Below the pieces are notes generated by a model, which did no database searches, had not been told where the DNA came from, and saw only the letters and a program-made list of their open reading frames with translations. DNA of 64,000 nt from assembly GCA_963965975.1 (NCBI GenBank), contig OZ014423.1, positions 5,916,301-5,980,300 of the forward strand, in the 5' to 3' direction. The stretch is from Xestospongia bergquistia (Eukaryota > Porifera > Demospongiae > Haplosclerida > Petrosiidae). Both the position numbers and the translations under genes were made by a program. How positions within the stretch are numbered: position 1 is the stretch's first letter; each line of letters begins with the position of its first letter. Positions 26,801 through 41,800 of this stretch are shown here, piece by piece.

Positions 26801-29800
26801 CAATAGTGCCTTCATCAAGATTAAGATCAAAAGCTCTCAGAACAGGGCCTGAAGTATCGTAAATGTAGTTGGTAACTCTTGTCACATCTTCTAGAGCCAC
26901 AATAGTATTATTACTCATATCTTGAAGTCCTTCATCACTAATGTTCAAGTATGTGGTATTCTCATTTGTGGCCAAATTATATGTCAAGTCTATTTTTTCC
27001 TTGTCAGCATCTGAGAGTGCAATAGTGACAATATAGTCATTGAGACCCAGTACTATGGAAGAGTTCAATGTGACTGAATCATTGCTGTCGCGAGAGTCAT
27101 CTTGTATAGAGAAATAATCAATGAGGAATGTATTAACATTGACAACTTCATTGAATGTTAAGATAAGTTTGTTGGCATTAAGGTCTAGTGTGAAATTTTG
27201 GAGTACAGGAGGTGTTACATCAACTGTAACATTTTCAGCAGCTGTAGTTGTGCTATTTATTTTGTTATTAGAAGCATCTTTGATAAATGCATCAGTGAAT
27301 GAAATGAAGGTGTTCTGTGGTTCTGTTGCAAGATTGGTTAATTTTTGAAGACTGTAAAGGTTTTCATTGTTGAGATAGATGGTAAAAACATCCAAGTTAC
27401 TCTCAACTCTTCCTTCTGTAAGCTGAACAGAGACTCCACTGTCATCAGGCGTGTTCTGAATTTGCACTGCTGAAGGAGTATATGTATTTGGGTTTACGTA
27501 TTCAGAGAAGGTGAGATTGAGAAGACCTTGATTCATGTCAACAACAAAATCAACTAGAGTGGGTGATGTTGTGTCTGGTTCAATGTTGTTGGCTTTTAAT
27601 GCATTGTTTTGTGCAATAGGAATGACTGGATTACCTCTCATGTCTGTAAACAATGTAGAATTTATGACAATAAAAGTGTTAGATTTCTTGGTGGCCAAAT
27701 CTGGTATGGATTTGAGAGTATTTAGATCATCAGGAGAGAGAAGAATGGTTACCTGTGGATCATTTCTACCTAATACAATACCACCAGACAATGTATGTTG
27801 TGAGGTATCAAACTCCAAGTCAGCAATACTTTGGAATGTGAGCCCAGCAGCTGTATATGAAGAGATCATGATTGTTTCATTAAATGTAAGTGTCAGTTTT
27901 CCATTATCCAAATCCAATTGATAAGATAGAAGTGATGGATTATTGGTATCATCTGTGAAATTTGATACTTGGATTGCTGTTTCTTTGGAAATAGGAACAA
28001 GAGAGTTAGAAGCTGAATCTTCACCTGCCAATGAGGTAATAGATAACCAAGTGTTGGATTTTGAAGTGGCAAGGTTAGTATTTTTCTTGATGTCATTTAG
28101 ATTGTCATTAGTTAGAGTAATATCTAGTGCAGCAGCACCATCTGGTGATCTTGAGAATGGTGCATTGTCTAACGTCAAGGAGTGGTTTGATATAGTTAAG
28201 TTCATGCCATTTTGAAGAGTGATTTCTGTTACATTGAATGATGCCAGCTGAATTGCATCAGTAAATGTAATGGAAAGAACTCCATTGTCTAAGTCAAATC
28301 TGAATCCAATAACTTCAGGTGAACTGTTGTCAGGAATAACTTCAGATGCCTGGAGTCCATTGCCATCAGTAATAGCAATTACATCTTTACCACGGTGGTC
28401 CTTAATACCATGTGCTCCCATTGTTAAGTATGTGTCATTGATATCTGAAGCAATTCCTTCAATGATCTTCAGTTCAATCAGTTCAAAGACATCAAGTATA
28501 ACTACAACAGTGTAATGATCATAAGTGGCAATACTTCCAAATTTTGTTAATTGATATGACTTCCCTTCAGAAGCAAGAGGGGCATTCTGGAAAGTGAAGG
28601 CATCTGCCTCAAATGTATTCAGGAGAATAACATCACTGAAAGTTAAGTTCAGCTGGCCACTATTGGTATCAAAAGTAAATGCAACAAGAGTAGCAGCTGT
28701 GATGTCTGAATTGACTTGAGAAGCTTTTACAACTGTTGTTGTGTTGATAGGATTATTGGATGTATCTGTAACAGCTTCAGACAATACTTGTAAGTAAGTA
28801 TTATCTTTGTTGGTGCCAAGACTTGTATTAAATTTAATGTATTGGACATCTGCTAATTCTAGTGCAACATTTAGATAGCTTGTTCCAATGAGGCCAGTTG
28901 TTCTTTCTACTTCTCCTCCACTGAGAATGAAGGGATAAACAGAGTCAGCATGTGAGAGAAGATACAACAAACTGTGGTTGAAGGAGTCATAGAGAACAGG
29001 TTCAGAAAAGGTTATGATAAGCTTCCTAATGTTCAAATCTAGAGTAAAGCCTTCTAATGCTGGTGGTGTATTGTCATCAAGAACTTCAGTAGCCTGGAAG
29101 GCATATGATGTGTTGATGGCTACTACTGAATTAGGTGTGGTTGCTGTATCAGTTAGTGCTAAAGAAGACATTGTCAGGAATGTGTCATTAATATCTGTAG
29201 CGTAGGGAGATGATTTTATGGCATCTCTGTCTTCTCTTGAGAGATTAATGGTTAGTTTGTCAGTGTTGTCATTGTCAGGTTTGCTGGAACTTAAAGTAAC
29301 AATGACTGTTCCATTATCATCAATATCCCTAGCACTTTGAAGACTGAATTCATTTGCTTGGAATGATGTTGGGTCAACAGCTTTATTGTAGGATAGAATG
29401 ATAAGGTTAGAGTCAAGATCTAATGTGAATGAAATTAGTTCAGGATCACTGGTGTCAGGTATATATCCAGTTGAAACCTTTCCAGGTGCACCATCATTGA
29501 TAGATATCACTGGATTACCTGCCAAATCTGATACAAGGTTGGATGTGAATGTGACATAGCATGTACCACGAGTGGAGCATACGTGAGCTGTTCTCTGGAT
29601 ATTGACTAGATCTACACTGTCAATTGAGAATGTGACATCAAGGCTGTTGTCTTGAGTTATCAAGGATCCGTTAGTGAGATCTACAGCATCATATGGTGGT
29701 GAAAAGAAGGTCTGAAGTTGAATTGCAGAGAAATTGAATGTAGAAATGTCTACAGTTTCTGAAAAAGAGAATGTGATTGAGCCTTCATCCATATCAATAT

Positions 29801-32800
29801 CAAAGCTTAGTAATGTAGGTGATGTAATGTCTTGAATGACAGAAGATGCCTGTAATATATCACTAATGTTGCGTTCAATGACCTCCATATCTACAAGGTC
29901 TCTTATTAGGTCTGATGTATGAGTCAAGTAGCAATCACTTATGTTTGAGCATAGAGCTAGTCGTTTGATCTCTCCAGCATCTTCTCTAGAAAGTTGGAGA
30001 ACAACTTGTGCAGTCAGAGTAGGTTCTGCTGTTGTATTGATAGTAAGGGTATAGTTCAAAGTACTATTAATAGAGTCATCAAAAAGAGTCAGAGCACTTG
30101 CATCAAGTGTTGCTGGATTAACAGTTTCATCGAATGTAAGGATGAGTATGTCAGAACTTAAATTCAGCTCAAAAGCTATAAGATATGGTTGATCTGCATC
30201 AAAGCCATAGAATGATACTCTGAGAGCATCATCATCTCTTACAGGTACCATGGCATTGCCAGTTGTGTCTTCAATTAATTGAGCTGTTGCTGAGAGGAAT
30301 GTGTCATTTTCTGAGGTGAGAAGATCGTCTAGTGCCTTGATACCATTCTCATCTTCTTTACTCAAATTTAAGATAATAATGTTGTTTGTTGTTTGTGTAG
30401 CATTCCCTCCAGTGAGGGTATACTCAGCAGTTGGATTGGATTGATCATTTTGGAAGGTAAGCTGTTCTGGTTCAAAAGAGGAGAGACGGACGGACTCAGA
30501 AAAGGTGAGTACAATCATCATGGTATTGATGTAAACATCGTATGAAGTTAAAGATGGTCGAGTAAAATCTGGTGTAAATTGAGTAACTTTAATAGCTCTG
30601 TTAGTTGGCACCAAAGATGATGGAGTACCTGTACTGCCTTTAATAAAGCCACTTAGTGCTGATATGTATGTTGTATCTTTTGATATAGCTAACTGTTTGT
30701 TGAATTTGATTGCATTAAGATCTGTGTCATCAATCTTAAGTAGTAGTACTTTGTCATTGTCATCATCTAAGAAAGTAGCATTGCCATCAGTTAGTCTGTA
30801 GTGTGCTGTACTATTTTCAAAGGCATTCTGAATAGTCAATAGTGTAAAGTCTGTAGTGTCTGGATCAAGAGATTGACTGAATGTCATAACAATTGTACCA
30901 ACATTCAGATCCAGGTTAAATTCCAGTAAGTCTGGTGCAGTTAAGTCAACATCTAATGTGGAGACTTTAAGGGAATTGTTATCACTAATTCCAATGCCAG
31001 CATTGCCTTCAATATCATAGAATGCTTTGTCTGGTATAAGAAGGTAGGTACTGTTGATGGAATTAAGGATTGGAGCATTAAGTCTGATTCCTGAGAAGTC
31101 AAACTCTGTTGTATTGACTTCAAGAATAGCAGTGTTCTTCATAATGTAAGTACCAGATGTCAGTGTGTAAGTTTGAACATCTTCATCATTGATATTCGAA
31201 GTACTAAGAAGTGTGATAGATGTCGGATCAAATGTACTGATGTTAATGGTTTCACTGAAATAGATTCTTATGATGAGTGGTAGCTGTCCATCAATCATTA
31301 TGACATCAAATGAATCAACCTTAGGTTTGCTTTCATCTACTAGATAGTCACATGCTTTTGCAGCCATGTCAGGTGATATAGAAGCAACTTTAATTCCAGC
31401 AGTGTCAGTAACAAAGCTAGAGGTAAAACTAAAGTAGGTTGTGTTGATATCACGTGCTAAGAGAAGGTTCTCTTTGATTGCATTCAGGTCTCCATTACTC
31501 ATATTTACCACAATTACAATTCCTGGTGCACTTGCTGTGATTCCACTAAAGAAAGTATGGGTATTGTTAGAGTCAGTAGAATCAAGAAGTGTTAGTTGAG
31601 TCATGTTAAGGCTGTTTGGATCAATAGGTTCATTAAATGTTAAAGTCAAGAGTCCTGTGTCTAGGTCAAAGGCTGTACAAAGCAGTGTTGGTGGTACAGA
31701 GTCTTGTATATAATTGTCAGCCTTAATAGCAGCCTCAGGAGGTATGGCAATGAGATTGATGGAGACAGTATCATTTATTAGATCTTCAGTTACTGAGATG
31801 TATGTGCTGTTAATGTTGAAGGCAAGACTTATTTGTGACTTGATTGCAATGGAGTCTTCTGTACTAAGTTGTATGACTATTATGGGGCCAACATCTGAAG
31901 ATGTATTACTTGTGCTCAGTTGATAATCAATTATTCCAGAAATATTATTAAGCAGTGTCAAAGCTAATGAATTGAATGTATCTGGAAGAACAGTCTCGGT
32001 AAATGTAAGAGTGATTGTATCTTGAGTGAGATCAATTTCAAACCCAGTAATAGCTGGTGCCGTTTGATCTTCAGTATAATTAGCAGTTTTAATAGCTTCC
32101 CCATTTGGAATTTCAGTAATTGAGTTGCCACTGTTGTCTTGAACACCATCCTTGAGGATTCTGATAAAAGTATTAGCAGTGCCTGTGGCCACATTCAAAC
32201 GAGCTTTAATTTCATTTAAGTCATCATTGGTTATGTTGATTTGTAGTACATGATCACCCACTAATTCAGATGTACTAGTTGATACACTGCCTCCAGTGAG
32301 GGTGTAGTAGGTAGAAGTATCTTCAGCAATAAAGGCATTTTGAATAATAATAGTAGACACATTTAGTGTGGTAGAGTTGACAGTTTCATCAAATGTGAGG
32401 ACCAGTAAACCAATGTTCATGTCAAGGGTGAAAGACAACAATTGTGGAGGCATTAAGTCCATTCGGAACACTGATGCATTCAAAGCATCTAATGGAGAAA
32501 TTGGAACAACAGGATTATTATTAGTGTCTCTGACAAGTGCTTGAGTGATTGATATAAAGGAGTTTGTTAAGCCTGTGGCTAAGTCTTGAAGTCGCTTGAT
32601 TTCATTTAAGTCAACATCAGTGAAGTTAATAGTGATGGATTGTGCTGATTCCACTTCAAAAACTATTCCTCCTGTCAGAGTATAGGAAGATCCAAAGGTT
32701 ATATTTGATTCATCATTTTGTAGAGTAATTTGAGTGATATCCAATGTTTGTACATCGACAACTTCAGAGAATAGTAATATTAACAGTTCATTGTGAAGAT

Positions 32801-35800
32801 CGATCGTGAAGTCCTTCAATTCTGGCAAAGTTGTGTCTGGAATTACATAATCGGCTGCAATAGCATCACTTGTTGTTACTCTTTCAACAGGATTTTCAAA
32901 GATATCCTGAATGGTGTCAGGTGTGAGGGTAATGTAAGTGGTAGTATTAGCAACAGCTAGTAATTTTCTTGATTTGATTGCATTTAAATCTGTGTCTGAA
33001 AATTTAAGTGTTATTTCAAAGCCATCATTGCTAGATGAACTGCCACCTGTAAGGCTGTAAGTGGCATTTTTAGGTGTGTCTGTCAAGCTACTTCTCAGAG
33101 TAATTAGGTCTCCATTAAGTGTAGAAACATCAATTACATCATCAAATGTGAGGAACATCTCCCCAGAGTCAAGATCTATTGCAAAATTAGTCAATGAAGG
33201 GCTCTGGTTGTCACCATTATATGAAGACACTAGTAATGCATTGTCACTACTTCGAGCTGTAGATAACAAACCAGCAAAGTCCAAGGCAGCATCATCAGCT
33301 ACAAAAATGTATGTGGTTGTTCCAGCTTTACCTGCACCAGGTCCTAGTTTAATGTTGGCAATATCATCTCTAGTCAAAGTGAATTTGATACGGGTCTTGT
33401 CAGCTGGGTTAATATACTCTGATTTTACTGCTTCTGAGAGGGATACTTGATTACCTGAGTCACGTTTTGATTGCAATGTGAAGTAGGAAAGATTCACTGG
33501 CAGTTGAACAGGTTCAGTAAATTGTACTGTGAGTGTAAAATCATTAAGACTGAAATCTTCAAAAAGTTGGAGTTGAGGAGAGATAAGGTCTTTGGCAAAA
33601 TTTCTGACATTGATTGGATTAGGAGTGCTCTCAAAAGAAAATCCTGATGCATCTTGAACTAGATTATCTTCAAATTTTATGTATGTTGAGTTTTTATTGA
33701 GTCCAATACACGTGGTGAAGTCATTATCATCATCACAAGATGACTTGATTTTATTGATTGTTGAGTCAGGTATATTGATTTTTATTATGGCTGTTGTGTC
33801 ACTTGTTACAACTGACGCTTCTCCAGCCTTGATTGTGTAAGTACTTGAGCTATCATTAGTGTTGCTGAAGATAAGAGAAGTGACTTGTAATGTGGAAGGA
33901 TTGACAGATTCATCAAATTCAATTGTTAATGTGTTGTTGTTGAAATCCACATCAAAGTGAATGACTTCTGGAGGTGAGTTGTCACTAATAATATTGTTAG
34001 GACTGAAATTATCAGATAGACTGTATTGTGGTTGTATGATTGCATTTCCAGATACATCTGTGGCAAAGTCTTCAGTAAATGTTACCCAACAGATGACAGG
34101 TACAGTACATAATATACCACTACCTTTGAGGAAATCGAGATCATTTCTGTTAAGATGTATATCTAGCACACTTCCATCAATTGTGACTGTACCTCCTGAA
34201 AGTGTTAGTAGAGGACTAAATGAAGCTGGACTATTTTGAAGTGATACTTGTCTGAGATTGACTGATGAACTTTTCAGTGGTTCAGAAAGGTTGAGTCGTA
34301 GAACACCTTCATTTTTGTCTAAGTACTCAAATTTTAAGAGGAATGGGCGAGTAGTGTCAGTAACAAACAATGTGACCAGCAAAATAGCTGGATTGTTTGG
34401 GTCTTGTTCAAATTGATTTCCAGCAACGTCTTCAACTAGACCTGTGGCTACATTGATGTAACAGTTGGTGGAGTTTGAGCAGAGGTCAGATCGAACATTG
34501 AGATTGAAAAGATCAGCTGGATTGAATTGTAGAGTTATTTGGTAGTCTGTGTCTAAGTTGGGCACACCACCAGTAAGCACAATACTTTCTGTAGCATTTT
34601 GGAAAGTATTCTGCAGTGTAATCCTAAGGGCATCAAAGGAAGTGAAGTTAACAGGTTCATCAAAAACTAAGGTAATAGAGTTGTTGACTAAACTAACATC
34701 AAAGGACAAGAGTACTGGAGATGCAGTGTCTTGGATTAATGATGTTACACGAATGGCAGTAGTAGAAGACACTGAAGTAGCATTGAAACCATATAAGTCT
34801 AGTGCAGAAGCTTCAAGTGCTGACAAGAATGTCAAATTGGCTAATGTACCAATGTTATCAGATGTTTTCAATGCTGCCAAATTATCAGCACTCAACTTTA
34901 GAACAATGGTCTTACTGTTCTTAGTAGTTAAAATTTCTCCACCGGTTAGTGGTATGGTGTCTGTTGGGTTAGACACATGGTTTTGAAGTGTGAATGTGTT
35001 AGGATTAAAAGAAGAAACATTCACTGTTTCTGAATAGGAGAGTTCCAATGTGTTATCACTTAAGTTCAAATTGAATGCTTGTAAACGTGGCCGGGACACA
35101 TCCTGGAATACATTACTTGCTTGTTCTGGGATCAACTCAGCATCACTAGGATTACCAAATATATCTAATATTGCACCAGCTGAGATAATAAGGAAAGTAT
35201 TGGAAGTGTTAGTAGCTAGATCCATCATCTTCTGAAGTTGTGTTAGATCATATGGTGTCAATTCAATAACTACAATTGGATTATTTGATGATATTACTTG
35301 AGCATCAGAGGATATTCTGTGACTTTCAGTGACATTAATAAGTCCATTTTGGAGTAGAATAGCTGTAGTGTTGAGTGTACTAACATCTACAGTTTCAGTG
35401 AATGTCAGAAGTAGGTTGCCTGCGTCTAAGTCAACAGAGAAAGCTAACAATTGAGCAGAAACTGTATCAACATTGATTTCAGTCACCTTGGAAACTTGAG
35501 GATCTAAAGCATTACCATATATATCACTGAGGAAGCCAGCAGATATATTGATGAAAGTGGAATTGATGAAACCAAACCCTGATAGTGCTTTGAGGTTGTT
35601 GAGGTCATCATTGCTAAGATTGATGATAAATGTGAAGTTGTCTATAACATCAATTGCGCTAGAATTCAAAGTGACTTGGGCATCAGTGAAGTCAAAGGTA
35701 TTTTGGAAAACTATATTCTGTAGTGAGCTACCAATGGAAGATTGATTAATAAGTTCGTCAAAACCAACTAAAATGGTCATGTTATCAAAATCAATTATGA

Positions 35801-38800
35801 AGTCTGTAATTACTGGTGAAGTCATATCATTGATGTAATTTATAGCACCTATTGCTGCATCAAGTGACACAGATTCAACTTGGTTGTTGCTGTAATCAGT
35901 AAAAAGCCCTGAGGTGAATGATATAAAAGTGCTGAGGTGATCAGCAGCTAATACTCCTGAAGCTTTGATGGTATTGAGGTCTGAATTTGTTAATTTCAGA
36001 GCAACAACTTTTGGTGAAACAAAATATGTAGAGCCACCAGTTAAAGTCAAGGTTTCACCTCCTTCTGATGCATTCTGAAGTTGTTGAATAGTGAGGTGTG
36101 ATGCATTAAGTGTAGTTAGATCAACTGCTTCAGTGAATGTTAGGAAGAAAGTCCCTTTATCAAGACTGAAGTCATATCGAACTAGTTGAGGAGCTGTTGT
36201 GTCATTAATTACAGAAGCAGCTTGTAGAGCATTATTTGTTGTTATAGCTATAACTTTGTTGCCACTTGTGTCACTAAAAGACCTTGTTGACAAAGCTAAG
36301 TAGGTATTATTAGTCGATGTGGCAAAGTTTGGCGTGCTTGTTATCAGAGCAAAGTCAGTGTCAACAAGACCAATTGTGATAACAGATGAATGCTGTATAG
36401 TGTATAATATACCAGAAGATAATGGAAGGCTACTAGTGACATTATTACCATTACTATCTTGAAGTGTAATACCAGTTGGATCAATAGTATTGATGTCAAT
36501 AGTCTCTGAGAAGGTGAGGATAAGAGTAGCTTGATTAAGGTCCAAGTGATAGAATTGTAGTTCAGGTCTTATGTCATCAGGTGTAAGTGTAGTGGCTGGA
36601 ATAGCAGAGTCACTTGGTGTTGAGAATACTGGATTAAAGGCACTATCAGTAGCTGTGTCTTCAGTGATACTAATGAAAGTATTGTTAGCTGTAGCACCTC
36701 TTTGAAGAAGTGATTTAATTCCATTAAAGTCGTCATAAGCAAAGGTAATAGAAACAACAAAGCCTGTTCCTACTCTGCTGAAGGTCGTATCTGAGGTCAA
36801 AGTGTAGCTTTCTCCTTCTGAGATGTTACGAGCATTCTGAATGGTTATTCCAGTGACATTGAAAGTTTCTGGATTGATAACATCATCAAATGTTAATGTC
36901 AGTTCTCCTGAATTAACATCAAGACTAAAGTCTTCTAATGATGGTCTTGTTTTGTCTGGTGTAATGTCAGTAGCCTGGATGGCTTTGCCATCTGTAACAG
37001 CTATGATATCTTCATTGAAGGGATCATCAACTGTATCAGCTTGAACAGTTATGTATGTTGTATTAACATGATTACCAATCTCACCTACAGATTTGATGTT
37101 GTAAAGATCGGAATTCAGAGTTACTGTTATGACATAGCCAGAACCAGATAAAGTCATACTGGAGTTGGTCAGCCGATAAGATGAACCTTCTGCTCGGTTG
37201 ATGGAAGATTGAAGAACAACACCAGATGGATTGAAAGTAGAAGGTACAATCACGTCATTGAATGTGAGGACTAAAGTACCAGTGTTGATCATGCTGAGAG
37301 TAAAGCTAGTTAATGTAGCCTTGACAGTGTCTGCTGTGAAAGTTTGTACTTTTGTTGGACCATACTCACCAGCATTTTTGTTGCCAGATGTATCAGATAT
37401 AGATTCAGAGGCAATTCTGATGTAAGTACTTGAAGTGTCCTTTGCAACAATTCCATGAGTTTTGATTGTTAGAATATCTGCTTGTGAAAGAGCAATATTT
37501 ATAATATGATTCACTCCAATACTACTTGATTGTATAGTGCTTGTTGTTAAAGAAATAGCAGCAGCTACTGGTGATGTTGAAGCAACTAACTTGATGCCCA
37601 TGACATTAACAGAGCTGAGATCAATCGGTTCATTGAACGTCAGTGTCAAAATATCATCAATGAGATCCAGATCAAAATCAACAAAACCAGGCTCTGTTTC
37701 ATCAGCATTAAAAATTCCTTGTACTGGAGCTTCAGTAGGTATTGCTGTCACATAATTAGGGTTTAGAGCAAGATCTTTTATGGTAATATTCTCCATTGTG
37801 AGAAAAACAGTCTCAGTAGTGACTAAGGAACTATTCTTCAAAGCATTAGCTTCAGATGGTGATAACAAGATTGTGATTGTAGTTCCTGAAGGACTAGTAG
37901 TGAAGCTGGCAGGAAAATTAATTTCTTCAGATGAATTTTGTGAAGGAAGAATAGTCAAACCTGCTCCATTAAATGTGCTGGAATCAACTGCTTCTGTGAA
38001 AGTTAGAACAAGTATGCTAGAGTCAAGATCTAAGGTGAAGTTTTGGAGAGATGGTGGCATTGCATCCAAAATGAATGTTTGTGCAATAAGTGATGCTTTT
38101 GAAGCTGTTTGAACAGAATTTTCAGCTGGATCTTTGATAGCTCCCACAGTGACTGAAATGTAACAGTTACCTCTCCAGGTACAGATGTTGATATCTGTTT
38201 GTATAGCTGCTATATCATTCATACTTAATTGAATAGCTAATGTATTGCCAGCAGAGGTAGCAATGCCTCCTGTTAGTGGATATATACTTAGAGAGTCACT
38301 GGAGAAGAGTGATCTTAATTGAAACCTTCCTGGTACATATGAGCTTGCATTAACTGGTTCATTGAAAGATAACTGGATTTTTCCAAGTCCAAGGTCCATT
38401 ACCAAAAAGCTTTCTAACACAGGTGGTGATGAGTCAAGAGTAAAGTTAGTGACAGAAACAGACTCATTGACTGCATTAATCTCAAATGTATCCTGGAATG
38501 CTCCATTTTCATAAGAGATGAAACAGTTGATACTATTATCACAGAGAGGATATTCCTTGATGTTGTTCAAGTCTTCAAAATATAAAGTAACAATGATAGA
38601 TGTAACTTGGTTGAATTCATTGACGTCACTAGCTGTAGATGTACCACTGAAACTAAAAACTGACTCTGGAGAAGTAGCAGCATCTTGAAGACTGAACAAA
38701 TTGAAATTGATAGTTGAGCCAACAATTGTTTTGTCAAAGTTAAGAGTGATCACACCTGTATCCATGTCAAAATCAAATTGACTAACTGAAGGTGGTAGAT

Positions 38801-41800
38801 TACCACTGATGACATTAGATGCTTGGAGTGTGGTAGGTACAATGGATCGACCGACTGTGTCTGTTGCAGCAGTAGCACTGACTTTGATGTAAGTATTGGA
38901 AGTTGTAGTGGCAATGTCTGTGTATGTTAAGATAGTTTCACGTAAAGCAAAAGAGAGATCAAGTTCAATAATAGCAGCATTCTCAGTAATTGGAGTATTT
39001 ATACTGGAAAGATTGAATGATCGAGTTGGACTTGGTCCAGCATCATTTTGTAAGATGAACTCAGTTAAAACAAGTGAAGATGCTAATATTGGTTCTGAGA
39101 AAGTCAGTGTTATTGGTTGTCCAGGATTCATGTTAACTGTGAATCCTAACAATTTAGGATTAGTGGTGTCGCCTACAAATCCTGAAGCCCGTAGTGCTGA
39201 AGTACTTAATATAGCAAGGGAAGGATGGCCTGAAGTATCCTTAATTAATCCTTCTGCTAATGACACAAAAGTTGAATCTAAGTCTTCAGCTAGTCCATCA
39301 ACAGCTTTGATGCCATTTACATCAACTACGTTTATAGGAAGATAGACAATTGTTGGAGATGTTTTGGTGGCAGAACCACCTTGAAACTGATAAGATGTTG
39401 TTTTAGAAGTTTTACTACTTTGAATAGTAAGATGAGTTGCATCAAATGTACTGATATCCACTGGTTGATCAAAGACCAATGTGAGGTTTTCAGTTTCAAT
39501 ATTTAAGAAGAAGCTGACAAGAGATGGTGGATAGATATCATTTGGAAGTGGTGGAGTGACTTGTTGTGCATTATTTGATGGAATGGCTTCAACTCCAACT
39601 CCTGATATATCTTGAATGGCAGCTGAAGTCAAAGTAAGGAATGTAGCATTTTCAACAACTGCTAAATTGTTGACAGTTTGAATCCCAATGAGGTCATCAT
39701 TGGAGATGTTGATGGACAGAATGAAGTTGTATTTTGTGGTTATAGCACTAGTCGTCAGTGAATAGGAACTGCCAGTATCATCTGAAGTATTTTGCAGACG
39801 TATTTCATTGAAATTGATTGAGGAAGAATTAACTGGTTCTGAAAATGTGAGAGTAAGAACAATAGGAGCAGTACTACCATCAGCAAAGGCAAATGTAAAT
39901 GACTGTAGCTCTGGTCCAATTGTGTCTCTGAATACAACTAGTGCTTGCTTGTCTGTTATTATTTCTATAGGATTTCCTTGAAGATCTGTCACAGCACCTG
40001 CTGTCATATTGAGGAATGTGGTAGTTTCTGATAATCCTATAGCACCCAAAAGTTTGATGTTGTTAATGTCATCTGGTGAAAGACTGATTACTAACATTCG
40101 TCCAGAGATTGTGAAGTTCCCACTATTAAGTGTGTATGATGCAGTTGGAGGAATGGAGTTCAGTAGTGTTATTAGATCTAGACTGAAATTGTTTGCCCTA
40201 ATTGCTTCAGTGAAGTTCATAACTATTTCACCACTGTTCATGTCAAAAGAGAAAGAATCTAACAATGGAGATGTTTCATCAGAAGTGACTGTTTCGGGTG
40301 TTAAACCACTCACAGATCCAGAAGGATTACCAAGAATATCTTCAATAAGCCCAGATACAGTGTTAATGGCAATGGTTTCAAGATTAGGTTCAGAATTAAC
40401 ACCATTGAGATCTGATTCTGGGATTGTAAATTCAATTACAAAACCATTTTGAGAAGAAGATTCTAGTTCTCCAAGCTTAGTTAGTATATTTCCATTAGCT
40501 GGATTGATGATAGTAATAACTGATGTGTTAAGAGTGGACACATTGGCAAACTCATCAAAAGTTAGTTTTAATATACCAGAGTTTAGATCAATACTGTATG
40601 ACACTATTTGGGGTCCAGCAGTATCATTAATGACATTAACAGCAACAATATAAACAGAAGGAGTGGTAATGTTCAGTGAGAAACCAGCATAGTCTGTTAT
40701 AAGGTCTGTTTCAATTGATACAAAGGTGTTGACTTTAGAAGTAGCAATATTTGGATTGAGCTTCAAAATTTCAAGTTGTGCTTGAGCAATTCGTAGCTCT
40801 GTTACAGAGGAGCCAGATTCAATCACAGCTTCAGCATTCAATGGATCAAGATTAATGTCAGCATCTATTATGTTTAATCTGTTTCGTATTGTAATTAGTT
40901 CAACAATGTTAGGAGCAGTAACAGTTTCGGAGAACTCAATCAGCAGAACTCCCTTTTGAAGGTCAAGCACAATATTCTCTATGAATGGTGCTACAAGATC
41001 AGCTTCAAAATCAGAGACAAGTAAAGCATCTGTGCTTGGAATTGGTACAAGTGAATTACCGGCTGTGTCTCTGAAAGCCCCACTTGCTAGAGAAAGAAAT
41101 GTGTTGTCGAAATTATCAGCAAGTGTACGATCCATTTTGAGGCCATTCAGATCAGCTTCTGAAATATTCAAGACAATGACTGTATGTGGTGTGCTCAGGC
41201 TTGTCAGGCCACCTACAAAGTTGTATGAGCTAACATTTCTTTCAGATGTATTTGAAGCTGACTGGATGGTGACTAGATTTGGTGTATAAGAGTTAATATC
41301 CATTATTTCAGAGAAATAGAGGAGCATTACAGCATCATCAAAACTGAAAGTGAAATTGAGCAAAGTGGGAGGTGTTCTGTCAGAAATAAACATGTCTACT
41401 TTCTGAGCTGGAGTGATAATTCCAATGGAATTGCTACCACGATCATCAATAACAGCTCCAGTAGCCATTGTAAGGAATGTGTTGGATGCACTAGTAGCTA
41501 GTGTTGGACGTAGACGAAGCTGATCCACATCAATGGGAAGAAGAGGCAAAGATATTATGAAGCCATCAGAACTGGTAGTAGTACCACCAGTTAGTGCATA
41601 GCTATTGGTTTCATTAGTTCCGCTTTCAGCACCATGAAGAGTGATAGCAGTGGAATCAAATGTGCTAGCAATAACAACATCATCAAAGGTGAGGATCAGT
41701 GTATTGGTATTCATGTCCAGAGTGAACTGTGAAAGAGAAGCTGCAGTGGCATCTGTAAGTGGAGCTGATTGAACTTGATATCTTGTTGGTGGAAATGTAG

